Shown: piece after piece, positions 33,586 to 41,689 of the stretch
How positions within the stretch are numbered: the stretch's first letter is position 1
Layout of the letters: each line of letters opens with the position of its first letter
Assembly (NCBI RefSeq): GCF_030403505.1
Contig: NZ_JAUEMJ010000012.1
Coordinates: 62,001 to 126,000 of the forward strand
DNA: 64,000 bases
Direction of reading: 5' to 3'
Source of the DNA: Glycomyces tritici
Lineage (GTDB): Bacteria > Actinomycetota > Actinomycetes > Mycobacteriales > Micromonosporaceae
The notes under the pieces: generated by a model
Database searches by the model: none
Told to the model about the DNA's origin: nothing
The model's input: the letters and a program-made list of their open reading frames with translations, nothing else
Made by a program: the position numbers and the translations under genes

Positions 33586-35279
33586 GAAGCATCGATCGCA
33601 TCGCCGACCAGTACGTAGAGGACGTCATCGCCCTGAGCCCCCTCACGGCCACGAGCATGGGCGTCCCCGGACACGACCACGAGATCGACGACCTCTCGCC
33701 CGCCGGGCTCGAGGCCGAGGCCGCCCTGACCCGCAAGGCGATCGCCGACCTGGAAGCCGCCGAACCGGTCGACGAGCGCGAGCGCGTCGCCAAGGACGCC
33801 ATCCTCGAGCGCCTGCACCTCCAGATGGAGCGCCACGAAGCGGGCGACACCTACTTGAGCCTCAACGTCCTGGCCTCCCCCGTGCACAGCGTGCGGCAGA
33901 TCTTCGACCTCATGCCCAAGGACGGCCGGGAGGCCGCCGAGAACATCGCGGCCCGCCTCGAGGCCGTCCCGAACGCGTTCGAGCAGTACACCGAGACGCT
34001 GCGCGCCGAGGCCGCCGCGGGCCGCGTCGCCGCCGAGCGGCAGGTCCTCGAAGTCGCCACGCACTGCGACAACTGGAACGGCGCCAAGGGCATCGAGACC
34101 GACTTCTGGGCGAACCTGGTCAACGGGGTCACCGTCGACGGCGAGCCGATCAAGACCGGCCCGCTGCGCATCGCCCTGAGCGACGGCGCCACCCGCGCCC
34201 GGTACGCCGCCACGAAGTTCGCGCTGTTCCTGCGCGAGGAGCTGGCCCCGCAGGCGCCGAAGAACGACGCGGTCGGCCGCGACCGGTACTCGCGCGCCTC
34301 CCGCTACTTCATCGGCTCCGCGATCGACCTCGAGGAGACGTACGCGTGGGGCTGGCAGGAGCTGGCCCGCATCGAGGACGACATGCGCGCGACCTGCGAG
34401 CGCATCAAGCCGGGCGCGTCGATCGAGGAGGTCGTGGCGTTCCTGGACCAGGACCCCAACGAGAACATGACCGACAAGGACGTGTTCCGCGACTGGATGC
34501 AGGACCTCGCCGACTCCACCATCGCCGACCTCGCGGACAAGCACTTCGACATCCCCGAGCAGATCCGCGCCATCGACTGCAAGATCGCGCCGACCGAGGA
34601 CGGGGCGATCTACTACACCGGGCCGAGCGAGGACTTCTCCCGTCCCGGCGCCATGTGGTGGTCGGTGCCGGAGGGCCAGAAGCTGTTCGGCAAGTGGCGT
34701 GAGAAGTCCACTGTGTACCACGAGGGCGTGCCGGGCCACCACCTCCAGGTCGGCCAGACCATGGCCCGCATCGAGCTGCTCAACCGCTTCCAGCGCCAGA
34801 TGATGTGGTGCTCGGGCCACGGCGAGGGCTGGGCGCTCTACTCCGAGCGGCTCATGGACGAGCTCGGCTACTACGACGATGACCCGGCCGGGCGCCTCGG
34901 CATGCTCGACGCGCAGGCCTTCCGCGCCGCCCGCGTCATCGTCGACATCGGCCTCCACTGCGAGTTCGCCATCCCCGAGGACAACCCGTTCGGCTGGCGC
35001 GGCGGCGAGACCTGGGACGGCGAGAAGATGTTCGAGTTCATGCGGGCCCACACCCGCACGATCGAGGACGACATGCTCCACTTCGAGGTCAACCGCTACC
35101 TCGGCTGGGCCGGCCAGGCCCCGTCGTACAAGGTCGGCGAGCGCCTCTGGATGCAGGCCCGCGAGGACTACAAGGCCCGCAAGGGCACTGAGTTCAGCCT
35201 CAAGCAGTTCCACTCGGACGCGCTGAACCTCGGCTCGATGGGCCTCGCCCCGTTCGCCGAAGCCCTCGGCCGCCTCTAG
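33582..35279 (+). CDS. DUF885 metallo-carboxypeptidase-like protein
   Basis: A 565-aa soluble protein from ATG 33582 (ATGA overlap with tyrA). DUF885 is related to M3/M32-type metallopeptidases; the zinc motif VYHEGVPGHHLQVG (HExxxHH type, about residues 378-391) is intact, with the downstream EGWALYSERLMDELG segment supplying the third ligand Glu. No signal peptide, so probably an intracellular peptidase. Third gene of the GroES-like/tyrA/DUF885 operon; it is closed by a strong hairpin. Confidence 0.85.
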   Translation: MRSIDRIADQYVEDVIALSPLTATSMGVPGHDHEIDDLSPAGLEAEAALTRKAIADLEAAEPVDERERVAKDAILERLHLQMERHEAGDTYLSLNVLASPVHSVRQIFDLMPKDGREAAENIAARLEAVPNAFEQYTETLRAEAAAGRVAAERQVLEVATHCDNWNGAKGIETDFWANLVNGVTVDGEPIKTGPLRIALSDGATRARYAATKFALFLREELAPQAPKNDAVGRDRYSRASRYFIGSAIDLEETYAWGWQELARIEDDMRATCERIKPGASIEEVVAFLDQDPNENMTDKDVFRDWMQDLADSTIADLADKHFDIPEQIRAIDCKIAPTEDGAIYYTGPSEDFSRPGAMWWSVPEGQKLFGKWREKSTVYHEGVPGHHLQVGQTMARIELLNRFQRQMMWCSGHGEGWALYSERLMDELGYYDDDPAGRLGMLDAQAFRAARVIVDIGLHCEFAIPEDNPFGWRGGETWDGEKMFEFMRAHTRTIEDDMLHFEVNRYLGWAGQAPSYKVGERLWMQAREDYKARKGTEFSLKQFHSDALNLGSMGLAPFAEALGRL

Positions 35280-35289
35280 CACCGAAGGA

Positions 35290-35320
35290 ACGGCCTCGCT
35301 CGCAGTGCGAGCGAGGCCGT
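35290..35320. terminator. Terminator after DUF885 gene
   Basis: ACGGCCTCGCTCGCA, one base, TGCGAGCGAGGCCGT: an almost perfect 31-nt palindrome followed by TTCGCG. Confidence 0.8.
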
Positions 35321-35337
35321 TTCGCGTTCACGCGGGT

Positions 35338-35435
35338 TGTCGTACCTCCGAGGTACAGGTTGTTGAACGGGGGTGCTACGTACGGAACATATCCGTCATT
35401 CCGGATTTGCCCCTCACGCAGCACCCCCGTTCAAC
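35338..35435. repeat. Compound inverted-repeat element with 16-bp perfect arms
   Basis: A 15-nt palindrome GTACCTC-C-GAGGTAC (35342-35356) is followed by GTTGAACGGGGGTGCT (35362-35377) and its exact complement AGCACCCCCGTTCAAC (35420-35435). The 42-nt loop holds further short hairpins (ACGGA/TCCGT and ATCCG/CGGAT). No gene lies here. It could be a small structured RNA, a repeat element or a second terminator. Confidence 0.6.
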
Positions 35436-35502
35436 CACAGTAATTCACACCTGTGACACCGGCGGCACGTGAGCGATCATCACAAGCGCGCCTTCGCGGC
35501 TA

Positions 35503-36645
35503 TCAGTCCTCATGCTCGAGGACGAGCTCCATCTCCGGCTTCCCGTACCAGGTCCGCAGCTTGTCCGCACCGCGGCGCAGCGCCGCGATCTCGGCGGCCG
35601 TGAACCCCCGCACCCGCCACGTCTCGAGCAGCACGCTCTCGCGCTTCAGCGTCGCCTTCCAACTGCCGATAACCTGGCCGTCGAGCAGGATCACCGAAGT
35701 GAACCGCGCCCGGCCCGGGAACCGCGTCGGCGGCACCGAATGGTGCGTCACGAACTCCTTCGTGTCCGTGTACGAGCACATCATCTCGTCGAAGCCCTGC
35801 ACGAAGTCCACCACCGGAACCGCATCGCGCTCCGCCGGCGGCTCCTGCACGTAGTAGAGCACCCGCTCGCCGACCTTGAGCGACTCCAGACCGAGCCCGT
35901 CGATCGCCGCCTTCGCGTCGGCCACCTTCAACGTCGCCCAGCGCGTGAAGTCCTTCACGGTCGCGGGCCCGCGCGAGGAGAAGAACCGCAGCGCCAGCGC
36001 GCGGACCGCCTCGTCCTGCTCCACGGCGCCGGCCGGGACGCGCTCGTCGAAGTTCGCGTAGGTCTGCTTGCCGCCCTTCGGCGTCCCCGAGCAGATCGCC
36101 GACACCAGCTCGGCGTGGAACAGCAGGTGGATCAGGCGCAGCCCGGTCGGGTCGGCGATCCCGGCGGCCGCCAGCGCCTCGGAGGCCTCCTCGCGCAGCA
36201 GGTGCCGCCCGCCGGCTGTGGCCGCCGCGAGCACGTCGTCCCCGAGCAGCAGCTCGGCCTCGCTGAGCCCGAGGCTGCGGAACTGCGTGCCGGCCACTTG
36301 CAGGACCCGGTGGGCGGTGGCCGCGAGCATCATCCGCAGGTCCTCGACTGGGACGGTGTGCCAGGTCGGGCGCAGCACGTGGGTGCGGATCACGGCGCCC
36401 TTCTCGATGAGGACGTCGACCGCGTCGACGCCCGCGAACGGGAGACCTTCCGCGTCGGGCCGAGTGCGCATCGCGGGGGTGAGCTTCGAGGGCTGGAACT
36501 CCTGGGACTGGACCGCGCCCAGGTGCTTGAACGCGTCCAAGGGTGTGGCGAAGGGCTCGCCCCACAGGCGCTGAGAGTGGGCCCGCCAGGCTGCGACCGC
36601 GCCCGGCTCGAGATCCGTGCCGACACGGGCGGTGGGTGATGCCAT
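35503..36645 (-). CDS. Winged-helix DNA-binding domain protein (DUF1006/AlkX-like)
   Basis: A 380-aa protein of the HTH_42 group common in actinobacteria: LGAVQSQEFQPSKLTPAMR (42-60), RTHVLRPTWHTVPVEDLRMM (87-106) and the C-terminal VILLDGQVIGSWK with RGFTAAEI are characteristic. Related proteins of the AlkC/YcaQ group act as DNA glycosylases on crosslinks or alkylated bases; catalytic assignment here is inference only. Monocistronic. No signal peptide. Confidence 0.72.
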   Translation of the reverse strand: MASPTARVGTDLEPGAVAAWRAHSQRLWGEPFATPLDAFKHLGAVQSQEFQPSKLTPAMRTRPDAEGLPFAGVDAVDVLIEKGAVIRTHVLRPTWHTVPVEDLRMMLAATAHRVLQVAGTQFRSLGLSEAELLLGDDVLAAATAGGRHLLREEASEALAAAGIADPTGLRLIHLLFHAELVSAICSGTPKGGKQTYANFDERVPAGAVEQDEAVRALALRFFSSRGPATVKDFTRWATLKVADAKAAIDGLGLESLKVGERVLYYVQEPPAERDAVPVVDFVQGFDEMMCSYTDTKEFVTHHSVPPTRFPGRARFTSVILLDGQVIGSWKATLKRESVLLETWRVRGFTAAEIAALRRGADKLRTWYGKPEMELVLEHED

Positions 36646-36788
36646 GTGGACATGCTAACCGTCCCTTGCGACATGAGCCCTCCGCCGATCAGCGTGTCCC
36701 GCCGCGCCCGGCCGCATGGCCGGAATCACCGCGTGGGCGCACGAACGCGCGGGTGGACGCGGTTGCGAACAACGGCCACAATTGCGGC

Positions 36789-37478
36789 ATGTCCCTTCCC
36801 AACGCGGTCCTGAGGCTCTCCACCGACGTCCTCGCCGAGATCAACGACGACGAGCGCCTCGCGTTCGCCTACGCCCACGGCCCCGCCCTGTCCGGATTCG
36901 GGGAGGAGGCCGAACTGGTCTGCGTGTGGGAGACCGACACCGTCCCCGCCGACGCCAGCGACGAGGCCGTGCACCTCACCGTCGCGCGCTTCCAGGCCCA
37001 CATGGAGGCCCTCGACCGCGGCGAGGGCTGGCGGCACCCCGGCGACGAGGCCCTGCACGTCATCGCCCGCTTCGCCGAGGGCACGCTCCTCGCGGACGAC
37101 TCCGAACTGGGCTCGCAGGCCCGCGCCGAGGTCACCGAGTTCCCGCAGGCACTCGCCATCGCCTCCCGCGAAGCCGTGGCCGGAGAGGTCGAGACCCTGG
37201 CGAAGCGCCTGGGCGACGCGTCCGACCCCTGGGAGCTGGCCGAGACCCTCACCGAGGGCCTGCACCACGCCTACGTCGCGCTCTTCGCGGCTGGCGGCTA
37301 CTTCTTCCCCGGCCACGAGAACCGCGCCGCGTTCGTCGAGCGCTACCTGCTCGGCGACGAGGTCCCCGAGGCCGAAGCCGCAGTCTGGACCGCGGCGAGC
37401 GCCCCTCTCCCCGAACGGGCCGAAGCCCTCCCGGCCGCCTGGCGCGCCCTGGCCCGGACGGTCCTGGACAACTGCTGA
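36789..37478 (+). CDS. Hypothetical protein, possible nucleotidyltransferase-like fold
   Basis: A 229-aa acidic soluble protein from ATG 36789; the frame is open far upstream but Arg/Pro-rich there. The N-terminal AFAYAHGPALSGFGEEAELV followed by CVWE resembles a G-S...D-x-D nucleotidyltransferase core with a reduced acidic pair. The rest is helical (EGLHHAYVALFAAGGYFF). I do not recognise a named family with confidence. It ends 10 bp before a broken tRNA-Arg copy. Confidence 0.65.
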   Translation: MSLPNAVLRLSTDVLAEINDDERLAFAYAHGPALSGFGEEAELVCVWETDTVPADASDEAVHLTVARFQAHMEALDRGEGWRHPGDEALHVIARFAEGTLLADDSELGSQARAEVTEFPQALAIASREAVAGEVETLAKRLGDASDPWELAETLTEGLHHAYVALFAAGGYFFPGHENRAAFVERYLLGDEVPEAEAAVWTAASAPLPERAEALPAAWRALARTVLDNC

Positions 37479-37487
37479 GGGGTCGCC

Positions 37488-37526
37488 CATCTGACTACGG
37501 ATCAGAAGGTTGGGGGTTCGAATCCC
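37488..37526 (+). pseudogene. Partial tRNA-Arg copy (anticodon stem to T-arm)
   Basis: These 39 bases are identical to 37674-37712 of the intact tRNA-Arg 186 bp downstream: end of the D-stem region, anticodon arm CTGACTACGGATCAG, variable loop and most of the T-arm. Downstream it continues CCGCTGGCAGA, which does not match the tRNA-Arg acceptor. No 5' acceptor or D-arm is present: the preceding bases are the end of a protein gene. It cannot make a functional tRNA. Confidence 0.8.
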
Positions 37527-37649
37527 CCGCTGGCAGAGGCCGCACACCGTGCCGGATGACCCAGGGCACATCCGCATACCCGGTTGCAGATCCGTTTTCG
37601 CCCCAGGTAAGGTTATGCCCGGTCCTGATCGCAACGATCAAGCCGACCT

Positions 37650-37725
37650 GCGCCGCTAGCTCAACGGATAGAGCATCTGACTACGGATCAGAAGGTTGGG
37701 GGTTCGAATCCCTCGCGGCGCACCA
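37650..37725 (+). tRNA. tRNA-Arg(ACG)
   Basis: 76 nt including encoded CCA. Acceptor GCGCCGC pairs with GCGGCGC, D-arm GCTCAACGGATAGAGC, anticodon arm CTGACTACGGATCAG with anticodon ACG, T-arm with GGTTCGAATCC, discriminator A. Reads CGN arginine codons after A34 deamination. Confidence 0.96.
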
Positions 37726-37728
37726 ACG

Positions 37729-37756
37729 AAAGCCAGGTCTCCGGACCTGGCTTTTC
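37729..37756 (+). terminator. Terminator of tRNA-Arg
   Basis: AAAGCCAGGTC, loop TCCG, GACCTGGCTTT then TCTGGTTT: an 11-bp stem with a short T-run, 4 nt after CCA. Confidence 0.85.
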
Positions 37757-37906
37757 TGGTTTCCCGGGTCATTGGGACGGCCGGCGCGGCGGTCCGATCG
37801 GGTGCTTGATGCGTGACTTGCCGCTATTGGATCCCGTGTCGCACACTGTTGGGTGGTTCGTGGCCTGGGCTGGTTGCGGACGCTTCCTACCCCCATGAGG
37901 AGCGGC

Positions 37907-38845
37907 ATGAGACGGCGGAACTTTTTGCGGGCGGCGGCTGTTGGGGCGCCATTGGCGGCGGCCGGGGTGATCGGGGCCGGGGTCGCTACGGCGGACACGG
38001 CGAACTTCAGGATCATGGTGACCGAGCAGGTTTCCAACAAGGTGATGGTGTTCGACAAGAACGCGGCGTTCAGCGATGCCAACCGGTACAAGTCGTTCAG
38101 CCCGGGCACGGGTGGTTGGGCGAACCTGTCGGACTGCCGGATCCGGGATACGTCGCAGTTCGGGGCGATCGGGCTGGCCGCGGCGTCAGGTGGGCGGGTC
38201 GGGATCTGGAACATCACCGACGAGAAGGATCAAGAGCTCAACGACGTGCTGTGGAGCGCGACGCCGGGCGGGAACCCGCATGCGCTGGAGCGCATCCCGG
38301 ACATCGGGGCGTTCGTCGCCGCGTCGTCCGACGGCTACCTCACGGTGTACGGGCCGACGGCGGTGTCGAAGCCGTCGACGCTCGCGCAGGTGCAGCGGGT
38401 GACGCTCGCTGGTGCGCACGGGGTGCTGTGGGACCCGAACAACAAGCTGCTGTGGGCCTGCGGGAACAAGGTCGTGCAGGCGTACACGGTGTCGGGCACG
38501 TACCGGAACGTGCGGATCAAGGCGTCCAGCAAGAAGGTGGCGCTCTCCGGGCTCGGGCACGACCTGCAGCCGGACTACTCGAACTCGGACCGGCTCCTGG
38601 TCTCGGACTCGTACGGGGTCTACTCGATCAGCAAGTCGACGCTGTCGAAGACGACGCTGCACACGACCACGCGCATCAAGGCTTACGTGAAGATGCGCTC
38701 GGGTGAGCACTTCTACGTACGCGGCGACAACGCCGGCTCGCGCGACTGGGGCAGCCCGACCGTGGTGTTCTCGCAGTCGGCCGACCGGACGCGCTCCGGC
38801 GCGGAGTTCTACAAGGCGCGGTACTACGCGACCGGTTTCAACTAG
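37907..38845 (+). CDS. Tat-exported beta-propeller-like protein (DUF6528-like)
   Basis: A 312-aa secreted protein from ATG 37907, which has GAGGAG upstream; ATG 37895 is the alternative. The signal MRRRNFLRAAAVG is a Tat type and ends near VATADT (~30). The mature part has repeated strand motifs such as VSNKVMVFDKNA, GGRVGIWNITDE, HALERIPDIGAFVAASSDGYLTVYGP, typical of a propeller, and resembles actinobacterial DUF6528 proteins of unknown role. It may bind or modify extracellular sugars or act as a scaffold; no catalytic residues can be named. Confidence 0.7.
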   Translation: MRRRNFLRAAAVGAPLAAAGVIGAGVATADTANFRIMVTEQVSNKVMVFDKNAAFSDANRYKSFSPGTGGWANLSDCRIRDTSQFGAIGLAAASGGRVGIWNITDEKDQELNDVLWSATPGGNPHALERIPDIGAFVAASSDGYLTVYGPTAVSKPSTLAQVQRVTLAGAHGVLWDPNNKLLWACGNKVVQAYTVSGTYRNVRIKASSKKVALSGLGHDLQPDYSNSDRLLVSDSYGVYSISKSTLSKTTLHTTTRIKAYVKMRSGEHFYVRGDNAGSRDWGSPTVVFSQSADRTRSGAEFYKARYYATGFN

Positions 38846-38869
38846 CCAAGCGGTATTGCAACTCGACCA

Positions 38870-38918
38870 GTAGTGAACGGCCCGTTCGGCACACAGTGCT
38901 GGACGGGCCGTTCACTAC
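38870..38918. terminator. Bidirectional terminator between convergent genes
   Basis: GTAGTGAACGGCCCGT (38870-38885) pairs perfectly with ACGGGCCGTTCACTAC (38903-38918): a 16-bp stem with a 17-nt loop. The right arm includes the stop codon of the MOSC gene. Confidence 0.8.
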
Positions 38919-39748
38919 CCCGTGATCGTGACGCGGTCGCCGGTGGCGACCGGGCCGACGGCGAGGACGTTGGCGTAGATGCCGAAGCAGGTGGCGCGGC
39001 CGTAGTCGGCGACGTCGATGCGGTGGTGCGCAGCGAGGGTCTTGAGGAGTGCGCGGTCGGCGGGGGCGGCGCCGTGGGCGAGGGACGGGATGACGCAGCG
39101 CGGCGTCGGGATCGCCACTTCGAGGACAGCGTCGGGGCCGATCGCGATCCGTTGGCCCGGCATGGGGTCGGTGGGGAGGTCAAGGATCAGGTTGGGGCGG
39201 AAGCGGGCCGGGTCGACCTCGCTGCCGTGCTCGGTGCTGAGCCGCTCCAGGGCGCCCGTGGTGACGAGGTGGACGGGGCCGAAGTCGAAGAAGCGGCCGC
39301 CTTCGGCGTCGTGGCGGGCGGCGACGGTGTCGTCCTCGCCGGGCGTCGGGTCGGCGACCCAGTCGGGGATCATGCCGGGCTCGTCGGGCCACCAGTGGTG
39401 GCGTTTGAGCTGCTGGGGTGCGCTGCGGGTGAGGCGGACCGGGCGGCCGAGCCAGGCCGAGACGGCCGCGTCGGCCTCCGGCGTGCCTGCCTGCGCGGGG
39501 GCGGTTCCGGGGGCCTCGATGTGGACGGTGCTGTGCGTGTCGCCCTGGGCCGGTCGGTAAGTGGCGGCGACGCCGAGGAGGGCTCCCCACAGGCGCGGCT
39601 GCTTGGCGCTGCCGATGGTGCCGTCGGCGTCGAGGCAGGTCCAGGTGCGGTCGCCGTCGAGGCCGTGCTTGCCGACAAAGGCCTCGGTCACGTGCTCTGC
39701 GGCTGCTGATTTGAGCGGGTGGCGGCGGATGCCGATGACGCTGTTCAC
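38915..39748 (-). CDS. MOSC domain protein
   Basis: A 277-aa protein with MOSC_N beta-barrel (~1-110: SVIGIRRHPLKSAAAEHV, GLDGDRTWTCLD) and a MOSC domain (~120-277: FRPNLILDLP, GPDAVLEVAIPTPRCVIPS with the conserved Cys, then GIYANVLAVGPVATGDRV). MOSC proteins carry sulfur or reduce N-hydroxylated compounds with molybdenum cofactor; YcbX/mARC-like activity is possible. GTG 39748 is chosen as start after AGGATCGCAGGC. Confidence 0.85.
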   Translation of the reverse strand: MNSVIGIRRHPLKSAAAEHVTEAFVGKHGLDGDRTWTCLDADGTIGSAKQPRLWGALLGVAATYRPAQGDTHSTVHIEAPGTAPAQAGTPEADAAVSAWLGRPVRLTRSAPQQLKRHHWWPDEPGMIPDWVADPTPGEDDTVAARHDAEGGRFFDFGPVHLVTTGALERLSTEHGSEVDPARFRPNLILDLPTDPMPGQRIAIGPDAVLEVAIPTPRCVIPSLAHGAAPADRALLKTLAAHHRIDVADYGRATCFGIYANVLAVGPVATGDRVTITG

Positions 39749-39771
39749 GCCTGCGATCCTATGCCGACCGT

Positions 39772-40821
39772 TCAGGACCCGCCCGGGACGAAGTACAGGA
39801 CCGGCGACTCGGCGATCGGGCCCGGGAGCTCGATGGTCCAGCGGTGCTCGCCGTCGTAGCCGATGAAGTCGACCGTGGCGTCGGTGCGGGAGACGAACCC
39901 GTCCTCGTGAAGGGTGGTGCAGCCGGACTCGTCGGGGCCGACCGCCTCGCCGGAGGCGAGGTCGACCACGCGGGTGCCGGATTCGGCGCGGATGGTGAAG
40001 CCGCCTTTGACGGCGCCGTCGGGACCGTAGTCCTCGACGACGCAGGCGTAGCGGCCGGCTGGGTCGACGTTGACGAGGCCGATGGTGAGCGGTTCGGCCC
40101 CTTCGAGGTTCGAGACCGGGATCGTCTCCAGCACGTGGCCGTTCGTGTCGATGCGGTACAGCTCGGAGAGTTCGAGGTCGTGGTAGAGCGCCTGGGCCGA
40201 GCCGTCTTCGGCGGTGTACCAGCGCAGCCGGCAGCCGTGCGGCGTGAGTTCGACGGTGGTGGGGAGCCGCCCGGCATCGGGCGAGTGCCATTCGGTGGCG
40301 CCCCAGGTCGTGACGGGGAACGGGATCTCGTCGCCCGCAGCGGTCGCGGTGCCCCAGACGGGGGCGCGGTGGGCGAGGACCGCGGAGCCGTCGGGGAGCC
40401 AGACCGGGTCGATGCAGGCGTGGTCGACCGGGTACTCGATCGCGGTGGCGACCTCGCCGGTGTCGAGGTCGCCGAACATGAGCGACGCATGAGGGCTCGC
40501 CCCGGCGACCCAGGCGGCGTGCCGCCCGGTCGGGTCGACGCTGAGGGACGCGCGCAGGACGGTGCCGACGTCGCCTTCGGCGTCCCAGACCCCGGAGAGG
40601 TCGAGCACGGGTTCGACGTCCGCGGCGTCGCCGTCGCCTGAGTCGGCGCCCGGGTCCCAGCGGTAGAGCCGGTGGTCGTCGCCGAGGGCGTAGAACACGC
40701 CGCCGTCAGCGCCGTTGCCGGACATGGCATCGAGGTCGCAGGCGGCGAGAGCGCCCGCGAGGGCGAGCACGGCGGCGATGGTGAGGTGCTTGCGGCTGCT
40801 GCTCCGGTGCGGGTCGTCCAA
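39772..40821 (-). CDS. Lipoprotein with predicted beta-propeller
   Basis: A 349-aa exported protein. The signal peptide ends in a lipobox LAAC (Cys28), then an Asp/Gly-rich linker and strand repeats (HRLYRWDPGA, HAAWVAGASPHASLMFGD, PVWLPDGSAVLAHR, GRYACVVEDYG). The D-P-x-G-R-x-A and L-P-D-G-S-A motifs are those of WD40/TolB-like propellers. No function is recognised. It lies 24 bp upstream of the MOSC gene on the same strand and may be coexpressed with it. Confidence 0.75.
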   Translation of the reverse strand: MDDPHRSSSRKHLTIAAVLALAGALAACDLDAMSGNGADGGVFYALGDDHRLYRWDPGADSGDGDAADVEPVLDLSGVWDAEGDVGTVLRASLSVDPTGRHAAWVAGASPHASLMFGDLDTGEVATAIEYPVDHACIDPVWLPDGSAVLAHRAPVWGTATAAGDEIPFPVTTWGATEWHSPDAGRLPTTVELTPHGCRLRWYTAEDGSAQALYHDLELSELYRIDTNGHVLETIPVSNLEGAEPLTIGLVNVDPAGRYACVVEDYGPDGAVKGGFTIRAESGTRVVDLASGEAVGPDESGCTTLHEDGFVSRTDATVDFIGYDGEHRWTIELPGPIAESPVLYFVPGGS

Positions 40822-40855
40822 GGCTTGCTCCTTACTGGTGCGGGCCGGTCGGGTT

Positions 40856-41659
40856 TCAGTCGCTCGCGGCGGCGGTCATGGCGGCGGCGCTGAAGGTGCC
40901 CGCGGGCTTGTCGGCGATGCCGTGGCGGCCGATGAGGTCGAGCCAGACCCGGAAGTTGTCGCCCGAGGCGGTGGGGTCGATGCCGCCCGTCCCGAACTGC
41001 TCGCGCAGGACCTCGTAGCCGCGCTTGGTCTTGGGGCCGAAGTCGCCGTCGATGGGCATGTCCTTCACGCCCGCGAGGTCCCTTGCGGCCCATTGGATGA
41101 TCGTGGTGTCGGTCTGGTAGCCCCAGTTGGCGGCGACGGCCTGGCGGCCGCGGTCGGTGTGGATGTGGTTCCAGTGCGAGCCGTCGGGGTCGTTGTTGCA
41201 GTGCAGGACCGTGCCGAAGTGCTTGCGGCAGGTCGCGATCACGGCGAGGTAGCGGCGGCGCAGGTAGAGGCGGCCGTCCTTGCCGTGGAGGGCGGTGTCG
41301 ACGTAGTTCCCCGAGCCCCAGTCGAAGCGGGTGAAGTCGATGGCGGCGCCGTAGCGGTGGTAGCCCGGCTTGCAGACCTTGGCGCCCGCGAGGCCGGTCC
41401 ACCGGTAGGTCCAGGGGCCTTCGCTGCGGGCGTACTGCGCGCCGAGGTTGTGGAGGTCGCGGATCACGCGGCCGGCCTGGATGTGGGTCTCCTCGTGCAT
41501 GGTGAACGAGGTGGTGGAGGGGTGGACGCCGTTGCCGTCCTCGTCGAAGGCGGTGCGGTAGCGGGTCTTGAGCGCGCTCTGGTGGAGCCAGTCGCGCGTG
41601 ATGTCGGGATAGTCGCAGGTCGATCGCGCGAATGCGGTGCTGCTGCTGGGGAATGCCAT
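40856..41659 (-). CDS. Extensin-like/M15 D-Ala-D-Ala carboxypeptidase fold with peptidoglycan-binding end
   Basis: A 267-aa protein. The zinc ligands of the M15-like fold are visible: His101 and Asp108 in HRYGAAID, and His165/His167 in HWNHIHTD. The C-terminal ~75 residues (WAARDLAGVKDMPIDGDFGP, then TKRGYEVL) form a PG_binding_1-type module. No clear signal peptide is seen, which is odd for a cell-wall enzyme; it may be released otherwise or use a non-classical route. The neighbouring genes encode exported propeller proteins. Confidence 0.72.
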   Translation of the reverse strand: MAFPSSSTAFARSTCDYPDITRDWLHQSALKTRYRTAFDEDGNGVHPSTTSFTMHEETHIQAGRVIRDLHNLGAQYARSEGPWTYRWTGLAGAKVCKPGYHRYGAAIDFTRFDWGSGNYVDTALHGKDGRLYLRRRYLAVIATCRKHFGTVLHCNNDPDGSHWNHIHTDRGRQAVAANWGYQTDTTIIQWAARDLAGVKDMPIDGDFGPKTKRGYEVLREQFGTGGIDPTASGDNFRVWLDLIGRHGIADKPAGTFSAAAMTAAASD

Positions 41660-41689
41660 GGGTCCTCCTTCGCCGTGCGGTGCCTGCTG

